DNA of 64,000 nt from Zygaena filipendulae (taxonomy: Eukaryota; Arthropoda; Insecta; Lepidoptera; Zygaenidae). Position numbers and translations under genes: made by a program. The notes below the pieces were generated by a model. That model saw only the letters and a program-made list of their open reading frames with translations. It had not been told where the DNA came from and did no database searches. The stretch is from positions 1 to 64,000 of the forward strand of contig CAJRBF020000002.1 in NCBI GenBank assembly GCA_907165275.2, in the 5' to 3' direction. Below, in pieces: positions 42,651 to 53,964 of the stretch (position 1 is the stretch's first letter; the number at the start of each line of letters is the position of its first letter).

Positions 42651-43129
42651 AAATGGGACCAGTACATACCGGAATTCAATTTTGCCATAAACACGGCAAA
42701 GCAAGCGTCAACAAGATATTCCCCTGTATTCCTACTGTACGGAAGAGAACCACGCGTACCAGGAGACAAAAACAGCTTTCCAACCCCGCAAGTGCAAACA
42801 ATGAGCAAACTACAGGAAATCTACAACATTGTAAAGAAAAACCAGGATAACTCATCGGCAGAGCAGAAAAAATATTACGACGAAAAAAGAAGACAATGGA
42901 AACCGTACCCAGCGGACTGGGTTTTAAAAAGGGACTCTCCGACGCAAACAAGGGATTTATTTCAAAATTTGCACCGAAATTTTCAGGACCGTACCAAGTG
43001 TTAGAAGAAATTTCACCGGTGATATTCAAACTCCAAGACCCACAAAACAAGAGGAAGAAGATAACGGCACATGTGAAGGACATAAAACCGTACAAACAGG
43101 ACCCCACCAGACAAAATGAACACAATTAG
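42651..43129 (+). pseudogene. Element A integrase C-terminal part
   Basis: Resumes with KWDQYIPEFNFAINTAKQAS, the end of the integrase core, and ends with the GPY module (KFSGPYQVLEEISPVIFKLQ). A small deletion near 42930-42945, relative to element B, shifts the frame from that of the first half to that of the second, so this copy of integrase is broken. The end HVKDIKPYKQ matches B. Confidence 0.85.
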
Positions 43130-43396
43130 GGTGCAGGTACCTCCTCCCTACAAGAAAATAAAGGGACGAAGGAAAACCGAAATCCCTAGAAACCCGCCCA
43201 GTGTAAACGAACCTTAAGTCAGAAGAAATGAAAACGGGAGGTAGTTGCAAAAATGAATACCCACAGGAAAAATTAAAACGAAGGAAAATTACTATAAATA
43301 CAGAAATCCCGACAGTGAACCACACTTCAAATACTGCTAACGAAGCGGCGCGTATTCAACGGAAAATAAAAATCCCGTCACCAGTAACCAACAAAA

Positions 43397-43789
43397 ATGA
43401 ACCCGACTATGCGGAAATGGACGGGCCCAAACGCGCCAGCTCAAGGAGCAAGCTACATTCTGACCGGCAGGGTGAAGGATTTCATCATCCTGAGCGGAGG
43501 ACAGCTGGCCCGGTTGGAACCGCCAGAGCCCGAGCCTGCAGCGGACTACACGACCGCGGAGGAGGGCGACTGGAACCTCATGAGTCTGGAGATAGACGAG
43601 GACCCGACGGACAGTATGGACGACGCGACCTATCTCGCGGTACTCAAGGATGTGCGCGCTACCATCGCAGGAGGTCCTAGGAATAGGAAAAACTTACCCC
43701 GGGATGGGACGCAGAAAAGAAGAGACCGGCGGAAAAGGGCACAGGCGCGGCGAAACGCAAATAATCCGGAGGACGAAGCCAAGGCGTAG
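43397..43789 (+). CDS. Accessory ORF downstream of integrase (element A)
   Basis: 130-residue counterpart of the ORF at 28426-28854 in element B. Shared blocks are YILTGRVKDFIILSGGQLAR and DDATYLAVLKDV, with an acidic middle and a basic C-terminus (KRRDRRKRAQARR). No stop or frameshift separates the two versions although flanking DNA and the integrase of A have decayed, which suggests that the protein was under selection in the lineage. There is no signal peptide or membrane helix. Function unknown; a nucleic-acid-binding or Gag-assisting role is only a guess from charge. Confidence 0.7.
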   Translation: MNPTMRKWTGPNAPAQGASYILTGRVKDFIILSGGQLARLEPPEPEPAADYTTAEEGDWNLMSLEIDEDPTDSMDDATYLAVLKDVRATIAGGPRNRKNLPRDGTQKRRDRRKRAQARRNANNPEDEAKA

Positions 43790-44460
43790 CACCGTGGGGG
43801 CGGAGAATATTTTTTATTCTTTATTATAGTTTTTCTATCTAGTAAGTAGATTTAATGTAAGTAGATTAGCTTACGTTTATAGTGAGAGGAATGAATCGGA
43901 GTGTATATAACTTTTTTTTTTGTTGGGCAATAGAGCCATTTAATTTATTATTTTTTTACGTACAGAATAAGTTACGGGATTAAAGACGTACAGTTTAACT
44001 CAACAGTGTTTTAATCAAGTGAGTTCAGGGGTAAGGCATTAGGGTTCCTATCCCACCCTTTCCGTTGATAGGGAATTTAGTAGAGGTAAACAAACGATAG
44101 TAGGTAGTTAGATTTCATACCGGAATTGAAGCTAAACAGGTAGTTAGGTATCAAGGTGAATAAACAAAGCGGGTTTTATATATTGTAATAGTTAGATATC
44201 TTGGAGCAACCAGTAGTTAATAGAAATAGTAATCAGGACACATTTCGTCAGTACCAGTAATCGTAGTTTAAGTAGGAATGTGATAGGATGGAACCAGATT
44301 CGCTTATTATTGTATACTTTAAAGCCTGATACCAGGAATGAAAGGAAAAAGGTTGCACGGGTCCACGACTTCCAGGTTTTTTTTTAATTTTCTTTTTTTT
44401 AATCTTCCCGTAGATCGGTGATTTTTACTACAGCAAAAATCTTCTTCCGGAGGGGGGGAG
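43790..44460 (+). other. 3' UTR of element A
   Basis: AT-rich noncoding sequence with T-runs, ending in the purine tract GGAGGGGGGGAG at 44449-44460. The block GGTTCCTATCCCA at 44043-44055 is the exact complement of 45212-45224 in the LTR, parallel to the situation in element B. Confidence 0.7.
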
Positions 44461-45605
44461 TGTAAGGAAGCGGAACACGCGCACACCGCGTGTCCGTTCC
44501 CCCCCCCCCCGCGCCGCCGGCGCACATAGCAACAGCGGCCGTGTATCGCAGCGCCGCGCGCCGCATACCGCACGCCGCACCGAGGCAATAAAAACCGAGG
44601 CCGACCGCCGCTCAGGCGACAAGTTCTCACGCCGTGCACACGCCTGTGTCGCGCCCGCTCGTTCCACTCGCCAGTGCCGCGGAGTGTGAATTTAGCGGCG
44701 CGGTAACCCTCCGCCTCCGTTTCCGCACCTCCGCAACCGATCCCATCCTCGCACATTGACCGCCATCGTACATTGCTAGTCTCCCCGTACTGCGTCCCGA
44801 CGCCGCACGGTGGGACCTTGCAGCAAGCGACGCTGTCGATGGCGCGAACTCCCGCATTCCTGCCTGTTCCTCCCCCGGCCAACCGACATACACCGAACAC
44901 TCAACACCACTAACCCACAGCAAACTCACTAAGGCGACCAGGCCCCTCACGTTTCGGTCTTGGGGCTCGGCCGCCGAATAACCTGCAGCACATACACCGA
45001 CTCTCCGGGACGTCTCGGCCCCTCACGCTTCGTGCCGACTTGGGGACAGCTACCGGAACACCAGCTAGGCCCCTCACGTTTCGGTCTTGGGGCTCGGCTG
45101 ACATTCACCAACTCACACACGGCTATTCGCACCCCTTCCTAGCCCTATCCAGTGCCCGACCGCCGACCGCCGGCTCGCCTCGCGCGCCGCCGCGCCCGCG
45201 CATCGTACCCATGGGATAGGAACCGTGCCGACCCGCCGCGCCGGGACCCGCGTGACGCCCGCCGCCCGGGCCCGTGCTTCCTAAGTGTCGTGAAGTAGCG
45301 TAGTGTGTGTACTCGTGGCTGTGTTACCGCCCGCCTCCCGGGCCCGTAGTTCTTAAGTGTTGTGCGAAACCTGTATAGCGTAGCCAGGACGGTTACTGCC
45401 CGCCTATCGGGCCCGTAGTTTATAAGTGTTGCATGTGAACCTAAAGTGTACCTAGACCTGTGTAATAAGAATAAACGTGTGTATGCACTCCTGTAACTCC
45501 GTACCGTTCGTTTCATTTCGGATATGGACCGCTAGGGAACCCCATACCCGAGAAACTTTTTGACTGCCCGCGGGCCCGGTTCGACTCCCGGCCCGCCGCA
45601 TCACA
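44461..45605 (+). repeat. 3' LTR of element A
   Basis: 1145 bp from TGTAAGGAAG to GCATCACA. Both ends match the LTR of element B, but the middle differs. Three units with GGCCCCTCACG(T/C)TTCG start at 44941, 45017 and 45068, at the position where B has its 92-bp repeats. Later blocks with GGGCCCGTAGTT/GGGCCCGTGCTT are also repeated. AATAAA lies near 45471. Confidence 0.88.
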
Positions 45606-45930
45606 ACCTAAAGTTAGGAAAGAGGTCGCACGAAAGCAATAAAAATAGGGATTCGTCCGTGTACTAATCTAAAACCGTCCGTGTATTCGCTAAGCATAAA
45701 TTAGAGATCATTCATGTATTAACTTTAGAATCTTGGCTATAAACTTAACCAAACAAAAAACTATGATGCAAATACTGAGACGATAGTTCAATCTCAACCT
45801 AAAAGAATCATAGGTTACTGGACACAACGAAATTAGAGTCCTAACCACTAGACAATCAGGCCAAATTAGAGATCATCGTAGTAAGAAGTAGATCGGAGAA
45901 AGTCGCGCGAGGGGGGGTAAGTTACACCGG
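45606..45930 (+). repeat. Fragment of LTR element E (3' noncoding part)
   Basis: Nearly the same sequence as 55653-55969, ending in the G-run GAGGGGGGGT. The match starts exactly at the edge of the element A LTR, so A inserted in this fragment. The adjoining sequence from about 45933 is Polinton polymerase, not LTR. No coding sequence. Confidence 0.75.
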
Positions 45931-47963
45931 CTTTAATCAAATCAAAGAAAGCCTGTTTAAATATAAAGAATAATGATAATTTTTGTTTTTTATGGTATGT
46001 AACTGCTGCTTTGTATCCTGCTCAACGTCATTCTTATAGAGTTTCATCTTATCCTAAATTTAATGACGTGTTCAACGTGGATGGTTTATCGTTCCCAATG
46101 AGTTTCTCAGACATCGCTCGGTTTGAACAGAACAATCCTCGTATATGTATTTTTGTATACGGTTTAAATGATAAGAAGGTAGTGGTCGGTCCACTTTACA
46201 AATCAGACGTATTGAACAAAAAAGTTATTCATTTACTTTATCTTGAAGAAGGTGATATGTCGCATTAGGTACTGTTTGATAAAGGATCTGTCACGTCTTG
46301 TTAGAAGTCAAATTACTAAGCGTTGTAACAAATTGCACTTTTGCGATCATCGTTCACAATTTTTCAACTCGAACGATCAGTTATGTTCTCATATCTGCGG
46401 AGGTTTGGCTACCGAATTACCTCCAAAAGGTTCCTTTATAGAATTTAAAAATTATGACCGAAAGCAAAACGTTCCTTTTGTTGTTTATGCAGATTTTGAA
46501 GCTATGCTCGAAACTTACGATAGTTGCGAACCCGATCCATTAAAATCTTCTACAGTGACTCTACAGCGACATGTATCTGTAGCTTTTGCCTATCACCTCG
46601 TTTGTACAGAAGATTCACGATACAATCACATAACCTCATATAGGGGACGTGATTGTGCAGATAAATTTGTTAAATCTATTTGTGACGATGCAAAGAAAAT
46701 CAGCGAAATATTAAATAAAGACGTGCCTATGGTTTTTACTGATAGCGATGCTTATAATTATGAAAACTCTGAGACTTGTCACATTTGCGATGGTCTTATA
46801 ACAACGGATAAAGTTCGTGATCATTGTCATTTAACAGGAAAATTCCGCGGCGCTGCTCATAGTTACTGTAATTTAAAATATCAAGTACCAAAGTTCTTGC
46901 CTGTCATATTTCATAACCTGTCAGGTTATGATTGTCATCTTTTTATCAAAGAATTAGGTAAAGCCCCGGGGCCTATTAAGGTCATACCGAAAACAAAAGA
47001 AAACTATATTTCGTTCACTAAATTCGTTCCTATATCTGAGGAAGGTTATTTCCAAATAAGATTTGTGGATTCGTTCAAATTTTTAGGAATGAGCTTAGAA
47101 AAGTTAGCCGCAACCATGAAAAGGGATGAATTTAAATATTTAAAATCTTACTATCCTGATGAAAAACACTTTAATCTGCTCACTCGAAAAGGAGTATATC
47201 CGTATAATTACATGTCGAATTGGGAACGATATGCCAACACCTGTTTACCGTCTAAAGATTGTTTTTTTAACTCGTTAACGAATGAATCGATTACTGATGA
47301 AGATTACGAACACGCTCGAGCGATATGGTTTGAGTTTTCTATTAATAATATGGGTCAATTCACTGATTTGTATCTCGAGTCAGACGTCCTTTGTTGACTG
47401 ATATCTATGAAAACTTTAGATTTACATGCAAACAATATTATCAACTCGATCCTGCCTTTTATCTTACAGCACCAAGTCTTTCATTTGACGCAATGCTTTT
47501 AAAAACTCGCGTTCGGTTAGAACTTATAAGTGATTTAGAAATTTTTCGTTTGATAGAACAAGGTATTAGAGGTGGCGTGTGTATGTGTTCCAAACGACAC
47601 GCTAAAGCAAATCATAGATATCTGGAAACTTTTGACCCCTCTGCGCCTAACTCGTATATTATGTATTTAGATTGTAATAATTTGTACGGATATAGTATGT
47701 GTCAAACATTACCTCATTCAGACTTCAGATTTTTAAGCGATAGTGAAATTAAGAAGTTAGAGTTAAATATAGTACACATTATGGATGACGCTGAAAATGG
47801 CTTTATTCTTGAGGTTGATTTATTTTATCCTCCAAATTTACACAGCAAACACAATGATTTTCCGTTTTGTCCTGAAAGAATTAAATCTCCCACAGGAAAA
47901 ACAAAAAAATTAATACCTAACTTATATGACAAATATCACTACGTTATTCATTACGTTCACCTT

Positions 47964-48140
47964 TGTTGTGTCGATGTATAAATGTACAATGTAAGTAGGT
48001 ACATATAGCACTTCAAGCCTAGCAAACTTTTTTTCTGCATCAATGAGTCAGTCGCAATTAAACATTAGACACGAAACTACGTATTTCTTTGCAACCAAAC
48101 ACCCTAGCACTTGCAGTGATAGAAAATAGACCTTAATACA
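47964..48140 (+). repeat. 5' LTR of element D
   Basis: 177 bp. It matches the 3' LTR except for a 12-bp gap near 47975, where the 3' copy has TATAGGGCGTAA after TGTTGTGTCGA. Confidence 0.8.
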
Positions 48141-48149
48141 ACCAACATA

Positions 48150-48169
48150 TGGTCAGAATCGAGCCGGAT
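48150..48169 (+). promoter_or_regulatory. Primer binding site of element D
   Basis: TGGTCAGAATCGAGCCGGAT begins nine bases after the LTR and shares CGAGCCGGAT with the site of element C. Confidence 0.6.
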
Positions 48170-48390
48170 ACCTACCGACGACCGTGAGCCGCGAGAACAA
48201 AAGAACTGCATACCTACTCATCTCGACTCACCGGTGCAGTGTTAACTTAGAAAAAACGTTCAACTTAAGATTATTACGCAACATTATTGAGTGAATTATA
48301 TAACATTTTGAACATTATTGGTTATTGTCGCAGTGTTATTGGACCAAATAAAATTGCAAATAAGTGAAGTAAACATTATAAAACTTAAGT

Positions 48391-50757
48391 ATGGCTAATA
48401 CACAAGAACAAAAACAAATTCTCGCCGTGTTAGAAGATACTGCCAGTTTGCTACAAAAAACCCAATCTCACTTAAAAAAATGTCCAAAAACTAGATTGAC
48501 GAAAGGGTACGTCGAAGCGCGGATGAGAATTATCGATGATTATTGGAAAACATTCAAAAATGCACATCAAGATCTTATAAAAATCACACCGAAAGAACAA
48601 AAAGGAGTTTTGCCATATTTTTTAAATAAAGAATTTTTTATTTACGAGGATTTGTATAACGTTTTACAAGGTGATTTGAAGGACATGCTCATTCGACAAT
48701 CAGAAAGTATAGCAATGGATTCATCGTCATCAGCCAATCTAAGTATGAATATGCAACATACACAAAATCTCGTAAAATTACCGAAAATACAACTTCCGAC
48801 ATTTAGCGGCAGTTATGAAGCATGGCCTACCTTCAGTGATTTATTTATTTCGTTAGTGCATAATAATACGCATTTAAATGAAGTGCAAAAACTACATTAT
48901 TTGAAGACAAGTGTAACAGCCGAAGCAGAATCACTGTTGAAACATATACAAGTAACGTCCAATAACTACACACATGCATGGGAGATATTGAAAACAAGGT
49001 ATGGCAACAAACGATTAATTTTAAATTGTAATATGAAGAGATTATTTAATCAAAAGAAGTTAGCTTCACAATCAGCTGCTCTTTTAAAAGGCTTATTGGA
49101 TACGTCTATGGAGTGCCTTCATAACCTGGCTAACTTGGGAATCTCTACGGACTCTTGGGATCCTGTAATAATACATCTTCTGATCCAGAAGTTGGACCCA
49201 GAGACGCACAAAGACTGGGAAGAATACGTATATAAGGATGAATCAGAAGCTTTGCCTACCTGGAATGATTTAAAAAAGTTTTTTGAGTCAAAGTTTCGAA
49301 CGCTAGAACTATTGTCATCAAGCACCACCCAGCATTCCACACATCAAGCCAAACCTGCAATTAATCAACGATCATGTCATGTTGCCACACCAACCACAAC
49401 GAGAAACTGTATTATGTGCAATGATAACCATACACTTTGTCACTGCAAGGAATTCATCCAGATGGAACCTCCTGAAAGAAGCGAATATGTAACAAACAAA
49501 CATTTATGTTTCAACTGTCTGGTACCAGGGCATTCAGCAGCTAGATGTAGGCTGCCGGTATCCTGTAGAATATGTCATAGGCGTCATCATTCTCTGCTAC
49601 ATGTAAACATTGACCTGGAATCAGCGGCTTCACCATGTACTCAATCACAACCGCCGGTTTCACAACGTGTAGTAGAAGAGCAAGAAGGTGTACAAGTACA
49701 TACGATGATGGCGTCACATCTCACCACTAGACATGGAGTAGCACTACTAGCGACTGCGATAGTGGAAGCAACAAACGAACAAGGACATACCATTCCACTA
49801 CGAGCGCTAATAGATCAAGGTTCCGAAGCAAAATTCATCAGCGAGAAGGCGACTCAACTTCTGAAACTCCATCGACAACCAATGAAAGGAAACGTTATAG
49901 GGGTGGGATCAGCAGCAATAGAAATCAAGCATGTGATGCAGCTAGAAATAAAACCACGGTGGGACCAAAACTTTAGATTACCAATTCAAGCCTACGTGAT
50001 GAAGAAACAGCTCACCACAAGATTGCCCGCCAAAACAATCATCACAAAGCCATGGCCACACCTCAAAGGACTTAACCTGGCTGATCCATCTTACTTCACG
50101 CCGGGTTCAGTAGATTTACTCCTAGGGGTCAAGGAATATACTCAAATATTGCAAGAAAACTACATCAAGGGTCCACCAAGTACACCATGCGCCCAAAAAA
50201 CCAGCCTGGGATGGATACTATTTGGAGATATTTGTACAAACCCACGAGAAGATACGTATACAGTACTGCATCATAATTTGAAAGAAGACACATACAGACA
50301 TTTAACAAAAAATGAACAGACACATGAAAAGAAAACAATTAGAAATGAGAAAATAAAGAAATGCAGAACTAAATTGCCATTTAAAAAGTACAACACACAG
50401 TCATCTGACGAAAAGATAAAGGATATAACTACACAACATTTCTTACAAGATAAAAAACCGGTCCTGGAAACACAATATACAAAGAAAACACCTGAAAGAG
50501 AACGAGAAACAAATCATCATCCAGTGTTCTTCGCCCATCATGCTGTAGTGCGTGAGGATTGGGAGACTTCTCGAACACGAAACGCATTTGATACTACCTG
50601 TGAGAAAGTAATCAGAGACAGCAGAAGATGCTATCACAGTTGTCAGAGATGTCACCGACATCCTAAACGATTTGTTAATTTTCAAAATGGTCGTCCAATA
50701 ACATACAAATTATACAGTCCACTAAATAAAGTAAAGGATCGACCAACATTCATATAG
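48391..50757 (+). CDS. Element D Gag-protease with truncated RT start
   Basis: 788 residues from the ATG. Residues about 130-300 are the BEL/Pao capsid domain (VKLPKIQLPTFSGSYEAWPTF, HAWEILKTRYGNKR). Cysteine clusters follow near 340-405 (CIMCNDNHTLCHC, CFNCLVPGHSAARC, CRICHRRHHSLLH). A protease with ALIDQGSEAKFI follows; the usual DSG is DQG here, so the catalytic Asp is kept but the Ser position is changed. After GWILFGDI the pol frame should continue into RT, but only a short piece resembling the RT start (FFAHHAVVRED) remains, followed by a lysine-rich unfamiliar tail ending at 50757. The long frame is open throughout. Confidence 0.82.
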   Translation: MANTQEQKQILAVLEDTASLLQKTQSHLKKCPKTRLTKGYVEARMRIIDDYWKTFKNAHQDLIKITPKEQKGVLPYFLNKEFFIYEDLYNVLQGDLKDMLIRQSESIAMDSSSSANLSMNMQHTQNLVKLPKIQLPTFSGSYEAWPTFSDLFISLVHNNTHLNEVQKLHYLKTSVTAEAESLLKHIQVTSNNYTHAWEILKTRYGNKRLILNCNMKRLFNQKKLASQSAALLKGLLDTSMECLHNLANLGISTDSWDPVIIHLLIQKLDPETHKDWEEYVYKDESEALPTWNDLKKFFESKFRTLELLSSSTTQHSTHQAKPAINQRSCHVATPTTTRNCIMCNDNHTLCHCKEFIQMEPPERSEYVTNKHLCFNCLVPGHSAARCRLPVSCRICHRRHHSLLHVNIDLESAASPCTQSQPPVSQRVVEEQEGVQVHTMMASHLTTRHGVALLATAIVEATNEQGHTIPLRALIDQGSEAKFISEKATQLLKLHRQPMKGNVIGVGSAAIEIKHVMQLEIKPRWDQNFRLPIQAYVMKKQLTTRLPAKTIITKPWPHLKGLNLADPSYFTPGSVDLLLGVKEYTQILQENYIKGPPSTPCAQKTSLGWILFGDICTNPREDTYTVLHHNLKEDTYRHLTKNEQTHEKKTIRNEKIKKCRTKLPFKKYNTQSSDEKIKDITTQHFLQDKKPVLETQYTKKTPERERETNHHPVFFAHHAVVREDWETSRTRNAFDTTCEKVIRDSRRCYHSCQRCHRHPKRFVNFQNGRPITYKLYSPLNKVKDRPTFI

Positions 50758-51618
50758 ATATCTATCAATCGCGAAATAACAAACCCATAAACAATGAAGC
50801 AGCATAATTATGATGGGGAGGTTCAAGTTCATCATCTGAAAAAGAAATAAACATTAGTTAACAGAATAAAAGCAAAAATGGAAATGGAAACATAATTGAA
50901 TACTTACATGCAAAACCGAAGAACCTGAAAAACAAAAAAGAACTTTAATGTAACAATTGAAAGATTTTAGAAGTCTAACACAAACATTAAAAGCAACATT
51001 AACTTATATACGAATATCACACAAAGAGTTAGCATAGCAAAACATAAGAATCAAAGGTTTCTAGCAAAAGAAATCAAAAATAAGCAACAAAAGCAAAGCA
51101 AATTGAAACAAAGAAGTAGCAAATAAGATACATTTAAATCACTCACCACATAGTTTGAAGAATATCGTCAGGGTGGGCGGTCCCCTTAGACCTGCATTTC
51201 TATCTAAAGTTAAATCAGATGATACAGAAAACTCCCTTCAAGCAATTAATTCGGAGAAACACCCAGCGTTGTCATAGCACCTAAACAATAAAAACATCCT
51301 GCATCCTGGGAGCTGAAGCTGAAGAGTGTTGATACCATTACCAAAAAACCCATTAGCAAATTTAGTTTATTTCTAATCAATTTTCATTATTTAATTAACT
51401 GAGTTAGCATTATGTCCAACAATTCTCAGAAAATAAAACTTATTACAATTTTCATACGTATACATAGTTAATCAGTAGACATGTGAATCTAATTTGTAAA
51501 CATTTAAAGTTGGCTTGTAAACACATTTGAATTATGAGTATATTTAACTCATTTGATTTGTGAGCATATTTAAGTACAATTTCAGTTAAAAGGACATACT
51601 GTCCTTTGGTGGGCGGTA
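50758..51618 (+). other. Noncoding 3' part of element D
   Basis: A-rich sequence with many AAAAGAAAT-type runs and no coding capacity. It takes the place of RT, RNase H and integrase. Its end is the G-rich tract before the 3' LTR. Confidence 0.65.
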
Positions 51619-51807
51619 TGTTGTGTCGATATAGGGCGTAATGTATAAATGTACAATGTAAGTAGGTACATATAGCACTTCAAGCCTAGCAAACTTTTTT
51701 TCTGCATCAATGAGTCAGTCGCAATTAAACATTAGACACGAAACTACGTATTTCTTTGCAACCAAACACCCTAGCACTTGCAGTGATAGAAAATAGACCT
51801 TAATACA
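51619..51807 (+). repeat. 3' LTR of element D
   Basis: 189 bp, preceded by a G-rich tract (TTTGGTGGGCGGTA) at 51605-51618. The two LTRs are otherwise almost the same over their shared length. Confidence 0.8.
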
Positions 51808-52517
51808 ACCTGCAACAACCTTAAAAATGCTTAGAACACGGTTTAGTTTTAAGAAAAATTCATCGCGCTATAACTTTCAAACCAAGTAATTTTTTAAAAC
51901 AATATATAGATCTTAACACCGAGCTTCGTCAAAGAGCTCAATCTGTTTTCGAACAAGATTTTTTTAAGTTGTTAAATAATAGCATATTTGGAAAAACCTT
52001 GGAAAACACCGAACAATGGGTAGACGTACGATTGGTAAATATGTGGTCGAAATGAATAACCAAACCAAAAAAGTTACTGGTGCTGAAAAATTAATAGCTA
52101 GCCCAAATTTTCACAGCGCGTCTATATTTTCTGACAACCTGGTAGCAATACAGATGAAACGTTCAAGGGTTGTTCTAAACAAGCCGATCTACATCGGATT
52201 TACTGTACTCGAACTTTCTAAAAGTCATATGTATGACTTCCATTACTCAGTAATAAAGCCATTTTACGAAAATCGTATTGAAATATGTTACACTGATACT
52301 GATAGCTTTGTTTACAATTTACCTACTGATGATGTTTATAGAGATTTTAAAATGAATTTTCTACAATATTTTGACACTAGCAGTTACGATTACAACAACA
52401 AGTTTGGTTTGCCAATTGTAAATAAAAGGATTCCTGGTTTGTTTAAGGACGAAATGGGCGGTAAGATAGTTAAAGAGTTTGTAGGGCTAAGGTCAAAGCT
52501 TTATTGTATTATGCTAC

Positions 52518-52999
52518 GTTCACACGCGCGCCGTGCAGCCCGGCGGGCTGCCTGGCGGGCTGCGCGGCATGCAGCCCGTCCCGGGCCGGCGGAAATTCAA
52601 GCTGTTTACACGCACGCCGTCGTGTCAGTCAGTGCCAGAATGGCGAGCAGCGAGGATCTCGGTGTTGTTGCTGCCATATCCTTTGGCTTAACTTATTTTT
52701 ATTGGAAAAAGGAACAAAATTATGAACGATTGTAATATCCGATCGTAGCGACTTTCTTAGCAACGTTGAATGAAGATCCACTCGTCGCGAAAGCGCGGGA
52801 CAGACTGACTGCCCGCGCGCGTGTAAACAGTCACCGGGCGCCCGCACATTCATCCTTTGAACTTTGCCAAAAAACCGACACTTGCCCGATTCGCGGCATT
52901 CACGTTCACAGGCGCGTTCACGGGCTCGGGCGTACCGTTTACACGCTCGTGAATGTGAATGTGCACGTTGAATGTAGAGTTGAACGCACGCGTGTGAAC
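52518..52999 (+). mobile_element. Harbinger-like MITE in the Polinton polymerase
   Basis: 482 bp with inverted termini GTTCACACGCG(C/T)GC and a repeated CTAC on both sides (52514-52517 and 53000-53003); the true duplication may be 3 bp. Inside is a short frame, MASSEDLGVVAAISFGLTYF, about 31 codons, resembling the N-terminus of insect PIF/Harbinger transposases before a stop. The interior is GC-rich and contains further GTTCAC/GTGAAC motifs. Superfamily assignment is tentative. Confidence 0.6.
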
Positions 53000-53277
53000 C
53001 TACCATTAAAACTTTGGACAGAACGATTAAAAAAGCAAAAGGAACAAAACGAAATGTAATTAAAAATTTCCATGCATCAGACTATAAACATGTCTTATAA
53101 AATTGTAATGTGATTCGAAAAAGAAATGTTTTGTTTAAGACAATTAAACATGAAATATTTACTCAGTCCGTAAATAAAATTGCTCTTTCTGCTAATGATG
53201 ATAAGAGGTTATTAGAATCAGATAAGGTGAACACCATCGCCTGGGGCAACCAGTCAATATTTGGCTGTACTGCTTAG

Positions 53278-53964
53278 ACATCATTTCATTACATGATGTT
53301 TATAAAATATTAAATAGAAATAAGTTTGTTTAAATTATCCCTAGGATTTATTGTATATTAAATTATAAGTAATATTTGTAATAGATATAATATTATGTAA
53401 TAGTAATATTATGTAAAGATAAATACAGTGTAGGAATGTTAATTTGTCATTCTAAAAATATAAATAAATTTTAAATTACATTATAAACAAGAGTTTTATT
53501 TAATAGTCACTTAATCATGCGATTTCTTCTGCTTACATTTATTTAACTTCCTCAATGTCATTCTTAGAAATCTTGTGACTGGGATTATAATATCCCTTGA
53601 TGCATTTTTTCCTATAGAAGGTATTAATAGGATTGACTTAGATACAATGTTAGTGTTGAAACAGGTACCGACAAGTTTCATTATAATCATAATAATATCA
53701 TATTGTAACATCACAACATAGAAATATGATACTTTAGTCTAAATCTGCGCTTGTGCAAACGGTAACATGTGTAGACATGTTCGGACTTGGAAATTTGAAT
53801 ACTGTAATTGTGCAACTCCTCGGACAGTTACTAACGAGACACGCTAGAGTGAGGTACTGTCGCAAGCTCCGCATCGATTTTGAACTATAAGCAAGGATTT
53901 TTTATTTGTTACTATTATTCTGATAAGTGAACCGATTTTAATAGTTTTTTTATTGTTTTAGATC
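53278..53964. other. Noncoding sequence after the Polinton polymerase
   Basis: AT-rich, with AATAAA-type signals near 53460. A 67-codon minus-strand frame at 53511-53714, rich in Ile/Met/Lys, could be the end of a convergent Polinton gene, but I cannot assign it. The last 14 bases (TTATTGTTTTAGATC) resemble a splice acceptor before the ATG at 53965. Confidence 0.4.

Larger units (their letters stand above)
16713..45605 (+). mobile_element. Gypsy element A, 5'-truncated and split by nested insertions
   Basis: Element A survives in three pieces: 16713-18460 (protease end, RT, RNase H), 30718-31276 (integrase core) and 42651-45605 (integrase end, accessory ORF, 3' UTR, 3' LTR). Element B lies in the first gap and element C in the second, each with a target duplication made of A sequence. 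A is a diverged relative of B: proteins align over RT and integrase, while the LTRs share mainly their ends. The 5' LTR, gag and most of protease are missing; sequence left of about 16713 is unrelated to B. Confidence 0.85.
47964..51807 (+). mobile_element. Element D: RT-less BEL/Pao element
   Basis: Short LTRs (47964-48140, 177 bp; 51619-51807, 189 bp) start TGTTGTGTCGA and end AATACA. The flanks ACCTT (47959-47963) and ACCTG (51808-51812) look like a 5-bp duplication with one change. A primer site lies at 48150-48169. The single ORF has Gag and protease of BEL/Pao type but stops just inside RT; there is no RNase H or integrase. It is probably non-autonomous. It interrupts the Polinton polymerase. 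Confidence 0.82.
45933..53277 (+). pseudogene. Polinton/Maverick DNA polymerase B, broken and interrupted
   Basis: This is a protein-primed type B DNA polymerase of the DNA_pol_B_2 family, the replicase of Polintons. Readable parts: 45933-46268 (NIKNNDNFCFLW, ALYPAQRHSYRVSSYP); 46270-47397 with the exonuclease motif FVVYADFEAM, an HNH-like CHICDGLI...DHCHLTGKFRGAAH, and FHNLSGYDCHLF; 47391-47963 (LDCNNLYGYSMCQTLP); 51811-52513 with LLNNSIFGKTLEN and the catalytic YTDTDSFVY; and 53003-53277 (TIKKAKGTKRN, IALSANDDKRLL). Frameshifts occur near 46255, 47390 and 52045, and a stop near 53098. Element D and a MITE interrupt it. The N-terminus is missing. Confidence 0.9.
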
